64,000 nt of DNA from Cupidesulfovibrio sp000226255 (GTDB lineage Bacteria > Desulfobacterota > Desulfovibrionia > Desulfovibrionales > Desulfovibrionaceae): positions 1,674,001-1,738,000 of the forward strand of contig NZ_AP036014.1 of the NCBI RefSeq assembly GCF_003402415.2, in the 5' to 3' direction. Position numbers and translations under genes: made by a program. Below, piece by piece: positions 26,083 through 34,376 of this stretch (position 1 is the first letter of the stretch; each line of letters starts with the position of its first letter). Under the pieces are notes generated by a model that was not told the DNA's origin, did no database searches, and saw only the letters and a program-made list of their open reading frames with translations.

Positions 26083-27044
26083 CCGTGCCGTCCGCCGTCG
26101 GTGTCACCATGCCCGGGGGGCCTCCCGCGCCGAAGGTGGCCGCAGCGCCTGCGGATGATGGTGGGTCGGTCATCGGACAGTGCGGCCCGTGGGAACATCC
26201 GACCCTGCGCGGCCCGTGGGAGCATCCGATGCTGCGCGCCGTGGCCGGTCCCACGTTGCGCCCCGGTGGTGTGGCCCTGACCTGGCGCGCGCTGGAACTG
26301 GCGCGTCAATTGACGATGTTGCCTCATGACGCGCGGGTGATGGATCTGGGCTGCGGCCCCGGCGAAACCGTGGCCCTGCTGCGCGAAGGGGGCATGGCTG
26401 CGGTGGGACTGGACCTTTCCGCCAGCCTGCTGGACGAGGCGCTGGCACGGAATGGGCGCATGCCCCTGATTCGAGCCGATGCGGGGGGCGGTGACGGGGC
26501 CGGTGCGGATGCTGCCCCCGGCCTGCCGCTGCGCACCGCCACACTTGATGGCGTGTTCTGCGAATGCGTGCTCTCGGTGCTGCCGCAGCGGCAGGGCGTG
26601 CTGGCGGAACTGGCGCGGGTGCTGCGTCCCGGCGGGGTGCTGGTCTGGACCGACCTGTATGTGCGTCCGGGCCGTTCGTCTGGCGTGTGGCGTGGCGAGA
26701 ACGGCTGCCCGGACAATTGCCCAGACGGCTACGCGGACGGCTACGCTGCCCGTGGTGAATCCCGGTGTTCCGGCCCGCAGCCTGGCGTACTTTCCTGCCG
26801 GGCCGGGGCCATGCCGCGCGCGGACATGGAGGCCATGCTGCGTGGTGCCGGGTTCACGGTGCTGGCGTTCGAGGATCACAGTCGTCTGCTGGCGGAACTG
26901 GCGGGCAGGCTGCTGTTCGCTGGGGCGGACCCGGCGGAATTGTTCGGGTGCGGCGGCGCTGGCGGCGGGCGACCCGGCTACGCGTTGCTGCTGGCCCGGC
27001 GCAATGGCCCGGCACGGAGCGAATCACAAGGGGACGAGGCATGA
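26079..27044 (+). CDS. class I SAM-dependent methyltransferase
   Basis: A 321-aa protein with motif I VMDLGCGPGETVALL (about residue 88) and an acidic strand end GLDLSASLLDEAL, the two parts that bind S-adenosylmethionine. Motif LARVLRPGGVLVWTD follows. A Cys-containing insertion near 208-235 includes a short Asp-Gly-Tyr-Ala duplication. The start GTG 26079 overlaps the previous stop with GGAGG 4 bases upstream; GTG 26085 is a close alternative. The first 45 residues are low complexity. It overlaps the next gene by 4 bp. The substrate is unknown; because it sits next to a radical SAM gene, a joint small-molecule or protein modification is possible. Confidence 0.82.
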   Translation: MTVPSAVGVTMPGGPPAPKVAAAPADDGGSVIGQCGPWEHPTLRGPWEHPMLRAVAGPTLRPGGVALTWRALELARQLTMLPHDARVMDLGCGPGETVALLREGGMAAVGLDLSASLLDEALARNGRMPLIRADAGGGDGAGADAAPGLPLRTATLDGVFCECVLSVLPQRQGVLAELARVLRPGGVLVWTDLYVRPGRSSGVWRGENGCPDNCPDGYADGYAARGESRCSGPQPGVLSCRAGAMPRADMEAMLRGAGFTVLAFEDHSRLLAELAGRLLFAGADPAELFGCGGAGGGRPGYALLLARRNGPARSESQGDEA

Positions 27045-27496
27045 GCGACGATGCGTTCGGACGGGTGTTGGCCCTTGGTGCCTCCGGCTACTGCTGCACC
27101 CAGATCATGATTCAGTTGCTGCTGGACGTGCAAGGGCGCGATGCGCCCGACGCGGTGCGCGCCGCTGGCGGGCTGTGCCGGGGCTTCGGTCTGGCAGAGG
27201 GCACCTGCGGCATCCTGCTGGGCGGGTGCATGGCCATGGGCCTGTGCGCGGCCAAGGGGCACGATGGCGAGGACGCCCACGAGGCGCTGGAGGCCATGAC
27301 CACGGACTTCGCCGAATGGTTCCGCGAGCGCACTGCCGCAAGCGGGGGCATCTCGTGCGGGGCCATTCTCGGCGATACCGGCGGTGGCCGTCCGGATTTC
27401 GGCAAGTGCCACGGCCTGCTGCTGGAGGCGCATGCCAGGATGTTCGAAGTTCTGGCGGCCTACGGCGTGGACCCCACCCAGCCGCGCGAGGGCTAG
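27041..27496 (+). CDS. C-GCAxxG-C-C family protein
   Basis: A 151-aa Cys-rich protein of the C_GCAxxG_C_C family, presumed redox or metal-binding, with no proven function. The ordered Cys are CC at 18-19, C46 and C56 with C63 in GLAEGTCGILLGGCMAMG, SCGAIL near 107 and KCHGLL near 125. The start ATG 27041 is in an ATGA overlap with the methyltransferase stop. The frame is open further left inside that gene, but that part is a shadow. Family members often occur beside oxidoreductases and radical SAM proteins, as here. Confidence 0.85.
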   Translation: MSDDAFGRVLALGASGYCCTQIMIQLLLDVQGRDAPDAVRAAGGLCRGFGLAEGTCGILLGGCMAMGLCAAKGHDGEDAHEALEAMTTDFAEWFRERTAASGGISCGAILGDTGGGRPDFGKCHGLLLEAHARMFEVLAAYGVDPTQPREG

Positions 27497-27501
27497 GCGA
27501 C

Positions 27502-29157
27502 ATGGCCGGGCGCGACGTCCTTTCGGCGGATTGTGGCCGCCGTGCCGATGACGCGGGTGGAGCCGGGCTCTCCGCGCATCCGCACAGCCGCGTGCTGGCG
27601 CGCACCGCCAGCGTGTGCCCGGTGTGCCTGGGCCCGGCCCCTGCCGAGCGGGTGGCCGTGGGCGACATGGTGTTGCTGGTCAAACGCTGTCCGGAACATG
27701 GCGAATTTTCCGCGCCGGTGTGGCGGGGCGAGCCTGCCTTCACCGGCTGGGTGCGCCCCAAGATTCCCACCGCCCGGCGCGGCACCGGTACGGAGCGCGC
27801 CCTGGGCTGCCCGCGCGACTGCGGGTTGTGCCCGGACCACGGGCAGCACACCTGTACCCTGCTCATCGAGGTGACGCAGCGTTGCAACCTGCGCTGCCCG
27901 GTGTGCTTCGCGTCGGCAGGGCAGGGTGGCGGACAGGCGGGCGGGCAGGGCGGGGAACAATGTGCCCGGCGGGGCGAAGGCGATGCCCGCGCATTCCGCC
28001 GCGAGGACGATCCCACCCTGGGCGAACTGGTTTCCCGGCTGGCCGTGTTGCGCCCGCGCGCGGGCGACGCCAACATTCAGCTTTCCGGCGGCGAGCCGAC
28101 GTTGCGCGACGACCTGCCGCAGCTTATCGCCGCCGTGCGCGGGCTGGGCTATCCCTTCGTGCAACTGAACACCAACGGCCTGCGTCTGGCGCGCGAGACA
28201 GGCTACGCCGGGCGTCTTGCGGCCGCCGGGCTGGATTCGGTGTTCCTGCAGTTCGACGGGCCGGACGACGCGGCCACGGCCCGGCTGCGCGGCCTGCCCC
28301 TGCACGCGGACAAGGTGCGCGCGGTGGATGCCTGCGCGTCGGCGGGGCTGGGGGTGGTGCTGGTATGCACCGTGGCGCGCGGGGTCAACGACCATTGCCT
28401 GGGCGACATCGTGCGCTTCGGCTTGTCCCGCGTGCCCGTGGTGCGTGGTGCGCACTTTCAGCCGGTGAGCTTTTTCGGCCGGTACGAGGGGTTCGGCGCG
28501 CCGGGCGGCGACGGTGGAAAGGGTGGGGAATCCGCGCGCGAGGCGGCCCGCATCACCCTGCCGGAGGTCATGCGCGCCGTGCGCGACCAGACCGACGGGC
28601 TGATTCCGCTGTCCCATCTGCACCCGCCAGGGTGCGAGCATGCCCAGTGCTCGTTCAGCGGCACGTTCACGGCCCACGGGGATGGCACGTTGGAACCGGC
28701 GGGCGGGGCCTGCTGCGGGACTGGCGGAAGTGGCGGAAACGGCACGGCGGCAGGCGGCATGTTCCCGGCCCCCATCCCCGCCGCGCTGGGCGCGGAGCGG
28801 GCGCGGGCCTTCGTGCGCCGCCAGTGGAGGGCGCCCGACCCGGCGGCAGGCCCGGCAGGCCCGGACGGCGCCATGGACGCCGCGCCGCCGCGTGACGATT
28901 TCGAGCGCTTCCTGGCGCGGGCCGGGCGGCGGTTTACCGTGTCCGGCATGGCCTTTCAGGATGCCTGGACCCTGGACACCGAACGGCTGCGTGGTTGCTG
29001 CATCCACGTGGCCGCGCCCGATGGGCGCATGGTGCCGTTCTGCGCGTGGAATCTGACCTCGGTTGACGGCACGCCGCTTCACCGTAACGGCGCGCCGGGC
29101 AGCCTGGGGTCGGTTGGCGGCAGTTCGATCGGTTCTGGCGAAAGGGAGGGAGCATGA
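27502..29157 (+). CDS. radical SAM protein with Cys-rich N-terminus
   Basis: A 551-aa radical SAM enzyme. The cluster motif is CNLRCPVCF (Cys near 129, 133, 136), followed by SGGEPTLRDDLPQLI for SAM binding. Before it is a Cys-rich lead-in: CPVCLGP, RCPEHGEF, then CPRDCGLCPDHGQHTC. This layout resembles the archaeal lipid/MJ0619-type radical SAM group. The C-terminal third has more Cys (GCEHAQC, ACCG, GCCIH). The start ATG 27502 follows the previous stop by 5 bp; the very long open frame upstream overlaps two genes and is not coding. Annotation pipelines call a similar protein TrsS, as I recall. The substrate is unknown. Confidence 0.82.
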   Translation: MAGRDVLSADCGRRADDAGGAGLSAHPHSRVLARTASVCPVCLGPAPAERVAVGDMVLLVKRCPEHGEFSAPVWRGEPAFTGWVRPKIPTARRGTGTERALGCPRDCGLCPDHGQHTCTLLIEVTQRCNLRCPVCFASAGQGGGQAGGQGGEQCARRGEGDARAFRREDDPTLGELVSRLAVLRPRAGDANIQLSGGEPTLRDDLPQLIAAVRGLGYPFVQLNTNGLRLARETGYAGRLAAAGLDSVFLQFDGPDDAATARLRGLPLHADKVRAVDACASAGLGVVLVCTVARGVNDHCLGDIVRFGLSRVPVVRGAHFQPVSFFGRYEGFGAPGGDGGKGGESAREAARITLPEVMRAVRDQTDGLIPLSHLHPPGCEHAQCSFSGTFTAHGDGTLEPAGGACCGTGGSGGNGTAAGGMFPAPIPAALGAERARAFVRRQWRAPDPAAGPAGPDGAMDAAPPRDDFERFLARAGRRFTVSGMAFQDAWTLDTERLRGCCIHVAAPDGRMVPFCAWNLTSVDGTPLHRNGAPGSLGSVGGSSIGSGEREGA

Positions 29158-30314
29158 CCCGGCCCGCCGCATTCCCCGCAGCGCAAGGCGGCAACGTGGC
29201 TGCCCCGTGCCCGGCGTGCGCCGCGCCCGAGGCGCATGGGCAGGACACCTTTTTGCCGGTTGCCCCGGCACGCTCCCCGCTGGACCCGTGGCTGGCCGCG
29301 CGGCTGTCCATTCCCGTTGATAACTTTTCCCCGGCCATGGTGCGCGCCCGGCAGGACGACCTGCTGCGCGAGGCGGTGCGCCGCGCCCTGGATGCGCCGT
29401 TCTACCGTGCCAGGCTGGCGGGGCTGCCCTTGCCGCAGTCGCTGGATGATCTCGCGGGCTTGCCTTTCACCACGCCCGAGGACCTGCGCGAGGGGGGGGA
29501 TGCCCTGCTGCGCGTGGCCGATGACGCCGTGGCCCGCATCGTCACCCTGCCGACATCGGGAAGTACGGGGGCACCCAAGCGACTGCGCTTTTCCGATGGG
29601 GACATCGAACGCACCGTGGATTTTTTCGCCGTGGGCATGACCACCCTGTGCCGCCCCGGCGACGTGGTGGCCGTGCTCATGCCCGGCCAGCGGCCGGACA
29701 GCGTGGGCGATCTGCTGGACCGGGGCCTGCGCCGCGCGGGCATGCAGCCGGTGCTGCTGCCCCCGGCGGCCAGCGGGGTGGAGCATGCCGCCCGGCTGTC
29801 TGATACGGGGGCGCAGGTCTTCGTGGCCACGCCCACCCAGGCCCGCGCCATGGCGCAGGCCGTGTTGGCGGGCCAAGGTCTGGCAGCTCGCCCGCGCGCC
29901 TGTCTGCTGAGCGCGGAGGCCACCCCGCCGGAAACGGCGGACAAGGTGCGCACGGCCTTCGGCTGCGAGGTGTTCGACCATTGGGGCATGACCGAAACCG
30001 GCTACGGCGGCGGCGTGGAATGCGCCGCCCATCACGGCTTTCACCTGCGCGAGGCGGACATCCATGTGGAAATCGTCCACCCGCTGACCGGCGCTCCGCT
30101 GCCGGATGGCCAGACCGGCGAGGTGGTGGTGACCACCCTTGCCGCGGAAGCCATGGTGCTGCTGCGCTACCGTACGGGCGACGCGGCGGCCATGCTGCCC
30201 CCGCCGTGTCGTTGCGGCAGCCCGTTGCGGCGGCTGGGGCCGGTGCGGGGGCGCATCCGGCGCTACGGAAACCATTGGGACATCATCACCCTTGCCAAGG
30301 GGGTACGACCATGA
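29154..30314 (+). CDS. PaaK-like AMP-dependent ligase lacking the C-terminal domain
   Basis: A 386-aa adenylate-forming enzyme related to phenylacetate-CoA ligase. Features are the P-loop LPTSGSTGAPKRLRFS (about residue 134), VFDHWGMTETGYGGG, and RYRTGDAAAML then CRCGSPLRRLGPVRGRIRRYG. PaaK proteins (about 430-440 aa) continue with a lid domain of some 90 residues; here the protein ends just after the hinge. The first 50 residues contain CPAC. The start ATG is in an ATGA overlap with the radical SAM stop, and the end overlaps xdhC the same way, so the short length is not a window or frame artefact. It may activate the acid formed by mop, or an intermediate in cofactor or protein modification. 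Confidence 0.8.
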   Translation: MTRPAAFPAAQGGNVAAPCPACAAPEAHGQDTFLPVAPARSPLDPWLAARLSIPVDNFSPAMVRARQDDLLREAVRRALDAPFYRARLAGLPLPQSLDDLAGLPFTTPEDLREGGDALLRVADDAVARIVTLPTSGSTGAPKRLRFSDGDIERTVDFFAVGMTTLCRPGDVVAVLMPGQRPDSVGDLLDRGLRRAGMQPVLLPPAASGVEHAARLSDTGAQVFVATPTQARAMAQAVLAGQGLAARPRACLLSAEATPPETADKVRTAFGCEVFDHWGMTETGYGGGVECAAHHGFHLREADIHVEIVHPLTGAPLPDGQTGEVVVTTLAAEAMVLLRYRTGDAAAMLPPPCRCGSPLRRLGPVRGRIRRYGNHWDIITLAKGVRP

Positions 30315-31429
30315 CGCAGTTCTTTGGACAACTGGCCGACGCGCTGGAGCGCGACGGTGCTGCGGTGCTTGCCACCATAGTCACGGCGGAAGGGTCCGCC
30401 CCGCGCATGGCCGGGGCGCGGCTGTTCGTGCGCGGCGACGGGCAATCCTTCGAGGGTACCGTGGGCGGGGGCATCCTGGAGGCCCGGGTGCTGGACGCCT
30501 GCCGGGCGGCCCTGAACGACGGGCTTGCCCGGCTGCTCACCTTCGATCTGTCGGCCGATGAGGCCGCCGGGTCGGACATGATCTGCGGGGGCAGGGTGCG
30601 CCTGTACGTGGAGCCGCTGCGCGACTCGTCCTGCCCGCATCTGGCCCCGCTGCTGCGCCAGGCGGACCGCCTGACCATGCAGGGGCGGCGTTGCGTGCTG
30701 GTGAATATGCTGCATCCCGACGCCGCGCCGGACTGCCGCCGCCTGCTGTTGACGGGCGAAGGGCAGGGGGCTGAGGCCAGCGGCGACCTGACGCTGGAAC
30801 CGGCGGAGCTGGCCGAACTGCGCGACGCCGTGGCCACGGCCAGCGGCCCGCTGTGCGTGGAGGCGGGCGGTCTGTCCCTGCTGGCCGACCCGGTGGCCTC
30901 GCCGGGACGGGTGGTCATTGCCGGGGCCGGACACGTGGGGCGGCAGGTGGCCCTGATGGCCTCGCTGGCCGGGTTCCGGGTCACCGTGCTGGACGACCGG
31001 CCCGATTTCGCCAGGGCCGATCGGTTGCCCGGCGCGGACGAGGTGCGGTGCGTCACGCCCGGCGGCGACTGGCTGGAGGGGCTGGGGATGCACGAGGACT
31101 GCTACGTGGTCATCGTCACGCGCGGGCACCGCAATGACGGCGAGGTGCTGGCCAGCGCCCTGCGCACCCCGGCCCGCTACGTGGGCATGATCGGCAGCCG
31201 CCGCAAGCGCGATGCCGTGTACCGCAGGCTGGAAGAGGCGGGCACCCCGCGTGCGGCCATCGAGCGGGTGTATTCGCCCATCGGGCTGGACATCGGCGCG
31301 GAAACGCCGGAAGAGATAGCCGTGAGCATCGTGGCGGAACTGGTGCAGGCGCGCGCCGCCAGCCGGGTGCGTCACGCGGTGCCGCCCATGCAGGCAGTGA
31401 CCGCGCTTGATGTGCCGGGCAGAGCGTGA
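30311..31429 (+). CDS. xdhC: XdhC/CoxI family molybdoenzyme maturation factor
   Basis: A 372-aa protein needed in related systems to sulfurate and insert the molybdenum cofactor into xanthine-oxidase-family enzymes. The N-terminal XdhC_CoxI domain shows ATIVTAEGSAPRMAGARL and GTVGGGILEARV. The C-terminal Rossmann domain has VVIAGAGHVGRQVALMASL and YVGMIGSRRKRDAVYRRL. The start ATG 30311 overlaps the ligase stop; upstream open sequence belongs to another gene's shadow. Its target is almost certainly mop, the only such enzyme visible. Confidence 0.9.
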   Translation: MTQFFGQLADALERDGAAVLATIVTAEGSAPRMAGARLFVRGDGQSFEGTVGGGILEARVLDACRAALNDGLARLLTFDLSADEAAGSDMICGGRVRLYVEPLRDSSCPHLAPLLRQADRLTMQGRRCVLVNMLHPDAAPDCRRLLLTGEGQGAEASGDLTLEPAELAELRDAVATASGPLCVEAGGLSLLADPVASPGRVVIAGAGHVGRQVALMASLAGFRVTVLDDRPDFARADRLPGADEVRCVTPGGDWLEGLGMHEDCYVVIVTRGHRNDGEVLASALRTPARYVGMIGSRRKRDAVYRRLEEAGTPRAAIERVYSPIGLDIGAETPEEIAVSIVAELVQARAASRVRHAVPPMQAVTALDVPGRA

Positions 31430-31480
31430 GCTTGGACGGCGCGTAGCGCTAGTGCACCACCTGAAGCAAAAGTTAAACCT

Positions 31481-32938
31481 GTGGTTTCGATAGTGGCGCG
31501 CAAACCAATCGAAAAGAACGAACAGGATGGGCCGAGCATCGTCGCGCCCAGCGCCGTTTCGGCTGGCGCCACGCGCGCCGTGGGCGTGGTGCTGGCGGCC
31601 GGGGCGTCGTCGCGCATGGCCCCGGACTTCAAGCCGCTGTTGGATCTGCATGGGGCCACGGTGCTGGCCCGTTGCGTGGAGACGTTGCGGGCCGGTGGCG
31701 TGGCCGATGTGCTGGTGGTCACCGGCCACCGGGCGGAGGAGGTGGCAGCCGAAGCCGGGCGCCTTGGCGTGGCCACGGTACGCAATCCGGCGTGGCGCGA
31801 AGGGGGCATGTTTTCTTCGGTGCGCACTGGCCTTGCGGCGGTGGCCGGGCGCGTGGACGATGCCGGGGCGCTGCTGCTGCCGGTGGATGCCGCGCTGGTG
31901 CGCCCCCTGACCGTGCGTTTGCTGCTGGAGCGCGCGTCCCTTTGTCCCTGCCGGGTGCTGCTGCCGGTGTTCGACGGGCAATGGGGGCATCCGCCGCTGC
32001 TGCCTCCCGCGCTGTTATCGATCGTCCTTGCCGATAATGGCGAAGGGGGGCTGCGCGGCGCGCTGCACCGGCTGGGGCGGGAGAAGCGCGCAGAGGTCGC
32101 CGTGCCGGACCGGTTCATCCTGCGCGACATGGATACGCCGGGCGACTACCGCGCGGCCCGCGCCGACTGGCCAACCCGCGACGAGCCCACACCGCAGGAG
32201 GCGCGCGCCCTGCTGGCGGTGCGGTCCGTTCCCCCTGGCGGCATGGCCCACGCCGAGGGGGTGGCGGCCGTGGCCGTGCGCCTCGCCGACGCCCTGAATC
32301 GTGTGCGAGGTGGCGGGCTGACTGGCGGGAAGCCGGTGAACGTCCCGCGCCTTGACCGCGACCTGGTCGAGGCCGCCGCGCTGCTGCACGACATCGCCAA
32401 GGGCCAGCCCCGCCACGAGGCGGCCGGTGGCGCGCTGCTGCGCGAACTGGGGTTTTCCGGCGTGGCGGACATCGTGGCCGCCCACCGGGATAGCGCGCTT
32501 TCCGACGATCAGCCCCTGACAGAGCGGGAACTGGTCTATTTCGCGGACAAACTGGTGCGTTGCCATATGGTGGTGGACGTGGAGGCCCGCTTTGGCGAAA
32601 AGCTGGCCCAATGGCGGCACGACCCGGAGGCGGCCGTCGCCATCGAGGGGCGCTTGCAGCGTGCCCTGGCCTTGCGGGCGCGTCTGGAGGCCGAGGCGGG
32701 CCGCCCGCTGCAGGACATGCTGTTTCCGTTGTGCGTGGGCCAGCCTGCATGGGCACCGGCGCTGGACGGATCGGCGGCGCTTTCCGCGTGCCCCGCGACT
32801 GCCCCGTTACTCTTCGCCGGTCCGGGTGTGTCGGCCGTACCGGCCGTTCAGCATGTGCAGACGGAAACCTCTGCCAGTTCGGCCATCGGCCCTGCCGGGG
32901 GGCGCGGGCCAGCGAGCCGGAGCGGCGGGCGCGCATGA
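31481..32938 (+). CDS. MocA/MobA-like nucleotidyltransferase fused to HD domain
   Basis: A 485-aa two-domain protein. Residues 30-235 are a molybdopterin nucleotidyltransferase-type fold (VVLAAGASSRM, FKPLLDLHGATVLARC, WREGGMFSSVRTGL, LLPVDAALVRP). This type adds CMP or GMP to molybdopterin, and mop-type enzymes need the CMP form. Residues 255-420 are an HD phosphohydrolase domain (GMAHAEGVAAVAVRLADAL, AAALLHDIAKGQPRHEAAGG). The last 60 residues look disordered. The GTG at 31481 has no clear ribosome site, GTG 31493 is also in frame, and a 51-bp gap separates it from xdhC, so the start is uncertain. The base composition near the start is lower in GC. Confidence 0.82.
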   Translation: MVSIVARKPIEKNEQDGPSIVAPSAVSAGATRAVGVVLAAGASSRMAPDFKPLLDLHGATVLARCVETLRAGGVADVLVVTGHRAEEVAAEAGRLGVATVRNPAWREGGMFSSVRTGLAAVAGRVDDAGALLLPVDAALVRPLTVRLLLERASLCPCRVLLPVFDGQWGHPPLLPPALLSIVLADNGEGGLRGALHRLGREKRAEVAVPDRFILRDMDTPGDYRAARADWPTRDEPTPQEARALLAVRSVPPGGMAHAEGVAAVAVRLADALNRVRGGGLTGGKPVNVPRLDRDLVEAAALLHDIAKGQPRHEAAGGALLRELGFSGVADIVAAHRDSALSDDQPLTERELVYFADKLVRCHMVVDVEARFGEKLAQWRHDPEAAVAIEGRLQRALALRARLEAEAGRPLQDMLFPLCVGQPAWAPALDGSAALSACPATAPLLFAGPGVSAVPAVQHVQTETSASSAIGPAGGRGPASRSGGRA

Positions 32939-33705
32939 CCCGGCTGCCGGATATCCTGCTGTTTCGCCACGCGGCCACGGACATGGGCAAAGGCCCGCGC
33001 CGGTACATCGGCCGCACCGAAGTCCCCCTGTCCGACGAGGGCCGGGCGCAGGCGGCGGCATGGCGGGCGCGCATGGCCGGTCTGGCGGTGGCGCGGGCCT
33101 ACGCCTCGCCGCTGGCGCGGGCGCGGGACACGGCCCGGCTCATGCTGGGGCAGGCTGGGTGCGTGCACGGCGGCGGGCGAAACTGCGCCGTCGGCGGCAA
33201 CGGTTCGCCGCGCGTGCCGGAACCGTGCGATCCCTCGGGCATTCCGCTCGCCATTCTGTCCGACCTGGCGGAAATGGACCTTGGGGAATGGGAAGGCCTC
33301 GTGCAATCCCAGGTCCGGGAAACGCAGCCCGAAGCCTACGCACGGCGCGGCCGCGAACCATGGACCTTTCGTCCGCCGGGGGGGGAATGCTGCGCGGATG
33401 TGGGCGCGCGCGGGCTGCGCGCGCTGGCCGCCATGCTGCGGGATTGCGCGGGAGAGGGCGCGGAAGGTGAGGGAGTTTGCGCGGTGCGGGGTGGGGCGTG
33501 GCCGTCACCGTGTGTGGGCACGGCCGACAGCGGCCCTTTCGTGCTGGGCGTTACCCATGCCGGGCTCATCCGCGCCGTGTTGTGCGCGCTGGGGCGCATT
33601 GGCCGGGACGAACTGTTCACCCTGCCGGTGCCCCATCTGCACTGCGTGCGGCTGCGCGCCCATGACGCGGGGTGGCGCGTGGTCTCTGCGGACTGGACTC
33701 CGTAA
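32935..33705 (+). CDS. histidine phosphatase family protein (CobC-like)
   Basis: A 256-aa phosphoglycerate-mutase-fold phosphatase. The phospho-His motif is LLFRHAATDMG, followed by YIGRTEVPLSDEGRAQA and SPLARARDTARLM. The acidic LAEMDLGEWEGL and the second catalytic His in VTHAGLIRAVL complete the set. The fold resembles alpha-ribazole phosphatase CobC, but no cobalamin gene is near. Two Cys-containing insertions (about residues 70-90 and 160-190) lengthen it compared with CobC (about 200 aa). The start overlaps the previous stop by 4 bp, tying it to the mop cluster, which it closes. Confidence 0.8.
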   Translation: MTRLPDILLFRHAATDMGKGPRRYIGRTEVPLSDEGRAQAAAWRARMAGLAVARAYASPLARARDTARLMLGQAGCVHGGGRNCAVGGNGSPRVPEPCDPSGIPLAILSDLAEMDLGEWEGLVQSQVRETQPEAYARRGREPWTFRPPGGECCADVGARGLRALAAMLRDCAGEGAEGEGVCAVRGGAWPSPCVGTADSGPFVLGVTHAGLIRAVLCALGRIGRDELFTLPVPHLHCVRLRAHDAGWRVVSADWTP

Positions 33706-33724
33706 GGGGTAGGCGCGCGTGCGC

Positions 33725-33958
33725 CTAGTCCATGTCTTCCACGGAAAGGATTTCCCATCGCAGGTTGTCGTCGGAAACGCGGAACGTGGCCACGGCGCGT
33801 GCGCCGCAGGCGCGGCAGATGAGCACCCGGCGGTGCTCGCCGTTTTTCTGGCCCGCCCACGAGGTGTCGGGGGGGCCGAAGTGGCAGCGCGTGCAGCGGA
33901 ACATGGGGGCTACGTTTGTCTTATGCAGGCTGAGCGTGTCTGCTTCGAAACTGGGCAT
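33725..33958 (-). CDS. small zinc-ribbon-like protein
   Basis: A 77-aa protein with two Cys pairs, CTRC near residue 22 and CRAC near 49, spaced as in a zinc ribbon, and an acidic C-terminus. The start ATG 33958 gives MPSFEADTLSLHKTNVAP; the frame stays open to 34114 but the added residues look like intergenic sequence. It is convergent with the histidine phosphatase (19-bp gap). The function is unknown; nucleic-acid or protein binding would be usual for this shape. Confidence 0.6.
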   Translation of the reverse strand: MPSFEADTLSLHKTNVAPMFRCTRCHFGPPDTSWAGQKNGEHRRVLICRACGARAVATFRVSDDNLRWEILSVEDMD

Positions 33959-34376
33959 GTGCAAACCTGTGCTGTTCGTTGGTCGTGTCGTCCGGAGGAC
34001 GCATGGTCCCGTGCCCGTATCGGAAAGGTAGGGCGATGCCGCATGAATCGGTATGCCGTGTGCGGGCTGAACCGGAGTGTCCTGTGTGCTATCGCCTTTC
34101 CATTTTTCGGTCAAGTATCAGAGAAATTTTCATCTGCAACTTCATCATGCAGTAACGCTTTATTTTTTGCGGCACGCCATGTAACGGCGAATGTTGTGGG
34201 TTGTGAGACAGTAACGGATGGGCGCGACGTCCGCCACGGGATGGGGAAAACGGCAACCGGTGAAACGCGCGGCCACGCGACGCGGGCTATGCGTTTGCGC
34301 GCAAAGCATGTTCTGGTATGGTGCCGGTGCCCGCTGCATGCCGCCATGTGGCCGTTGCGCGGGGCATATCCCCTTC
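33959..34376. promoter_or_regulatory. divergent intergenic region before the ABC efflux genes
   Basis: About 420 bp between the zinc-ribbon gene (-) and the adaptor gene (+). The middle (34090-34200) is relatively AT-rich, with a small dyad CTGCA-N9-TGCAG (34133-34151). I see no gene and no strong sigma-70 promoter. Confidence 0.35.

Noticed and set aside
26479..27501. N-terminal extension of the radical SAM gene
   Set aside because: The frame is open back to 26479, but that part lies over the methyltransferase and C-GCAxxG-C-C genes and is Arg/Cys-rich noise. ATG 27502 fits the gene order.
33959..34114. Longer form of the zinc-ribbon protein
   Set aside because: The added residues resemble no domain and lie in AT-rich promoter-like DNA.
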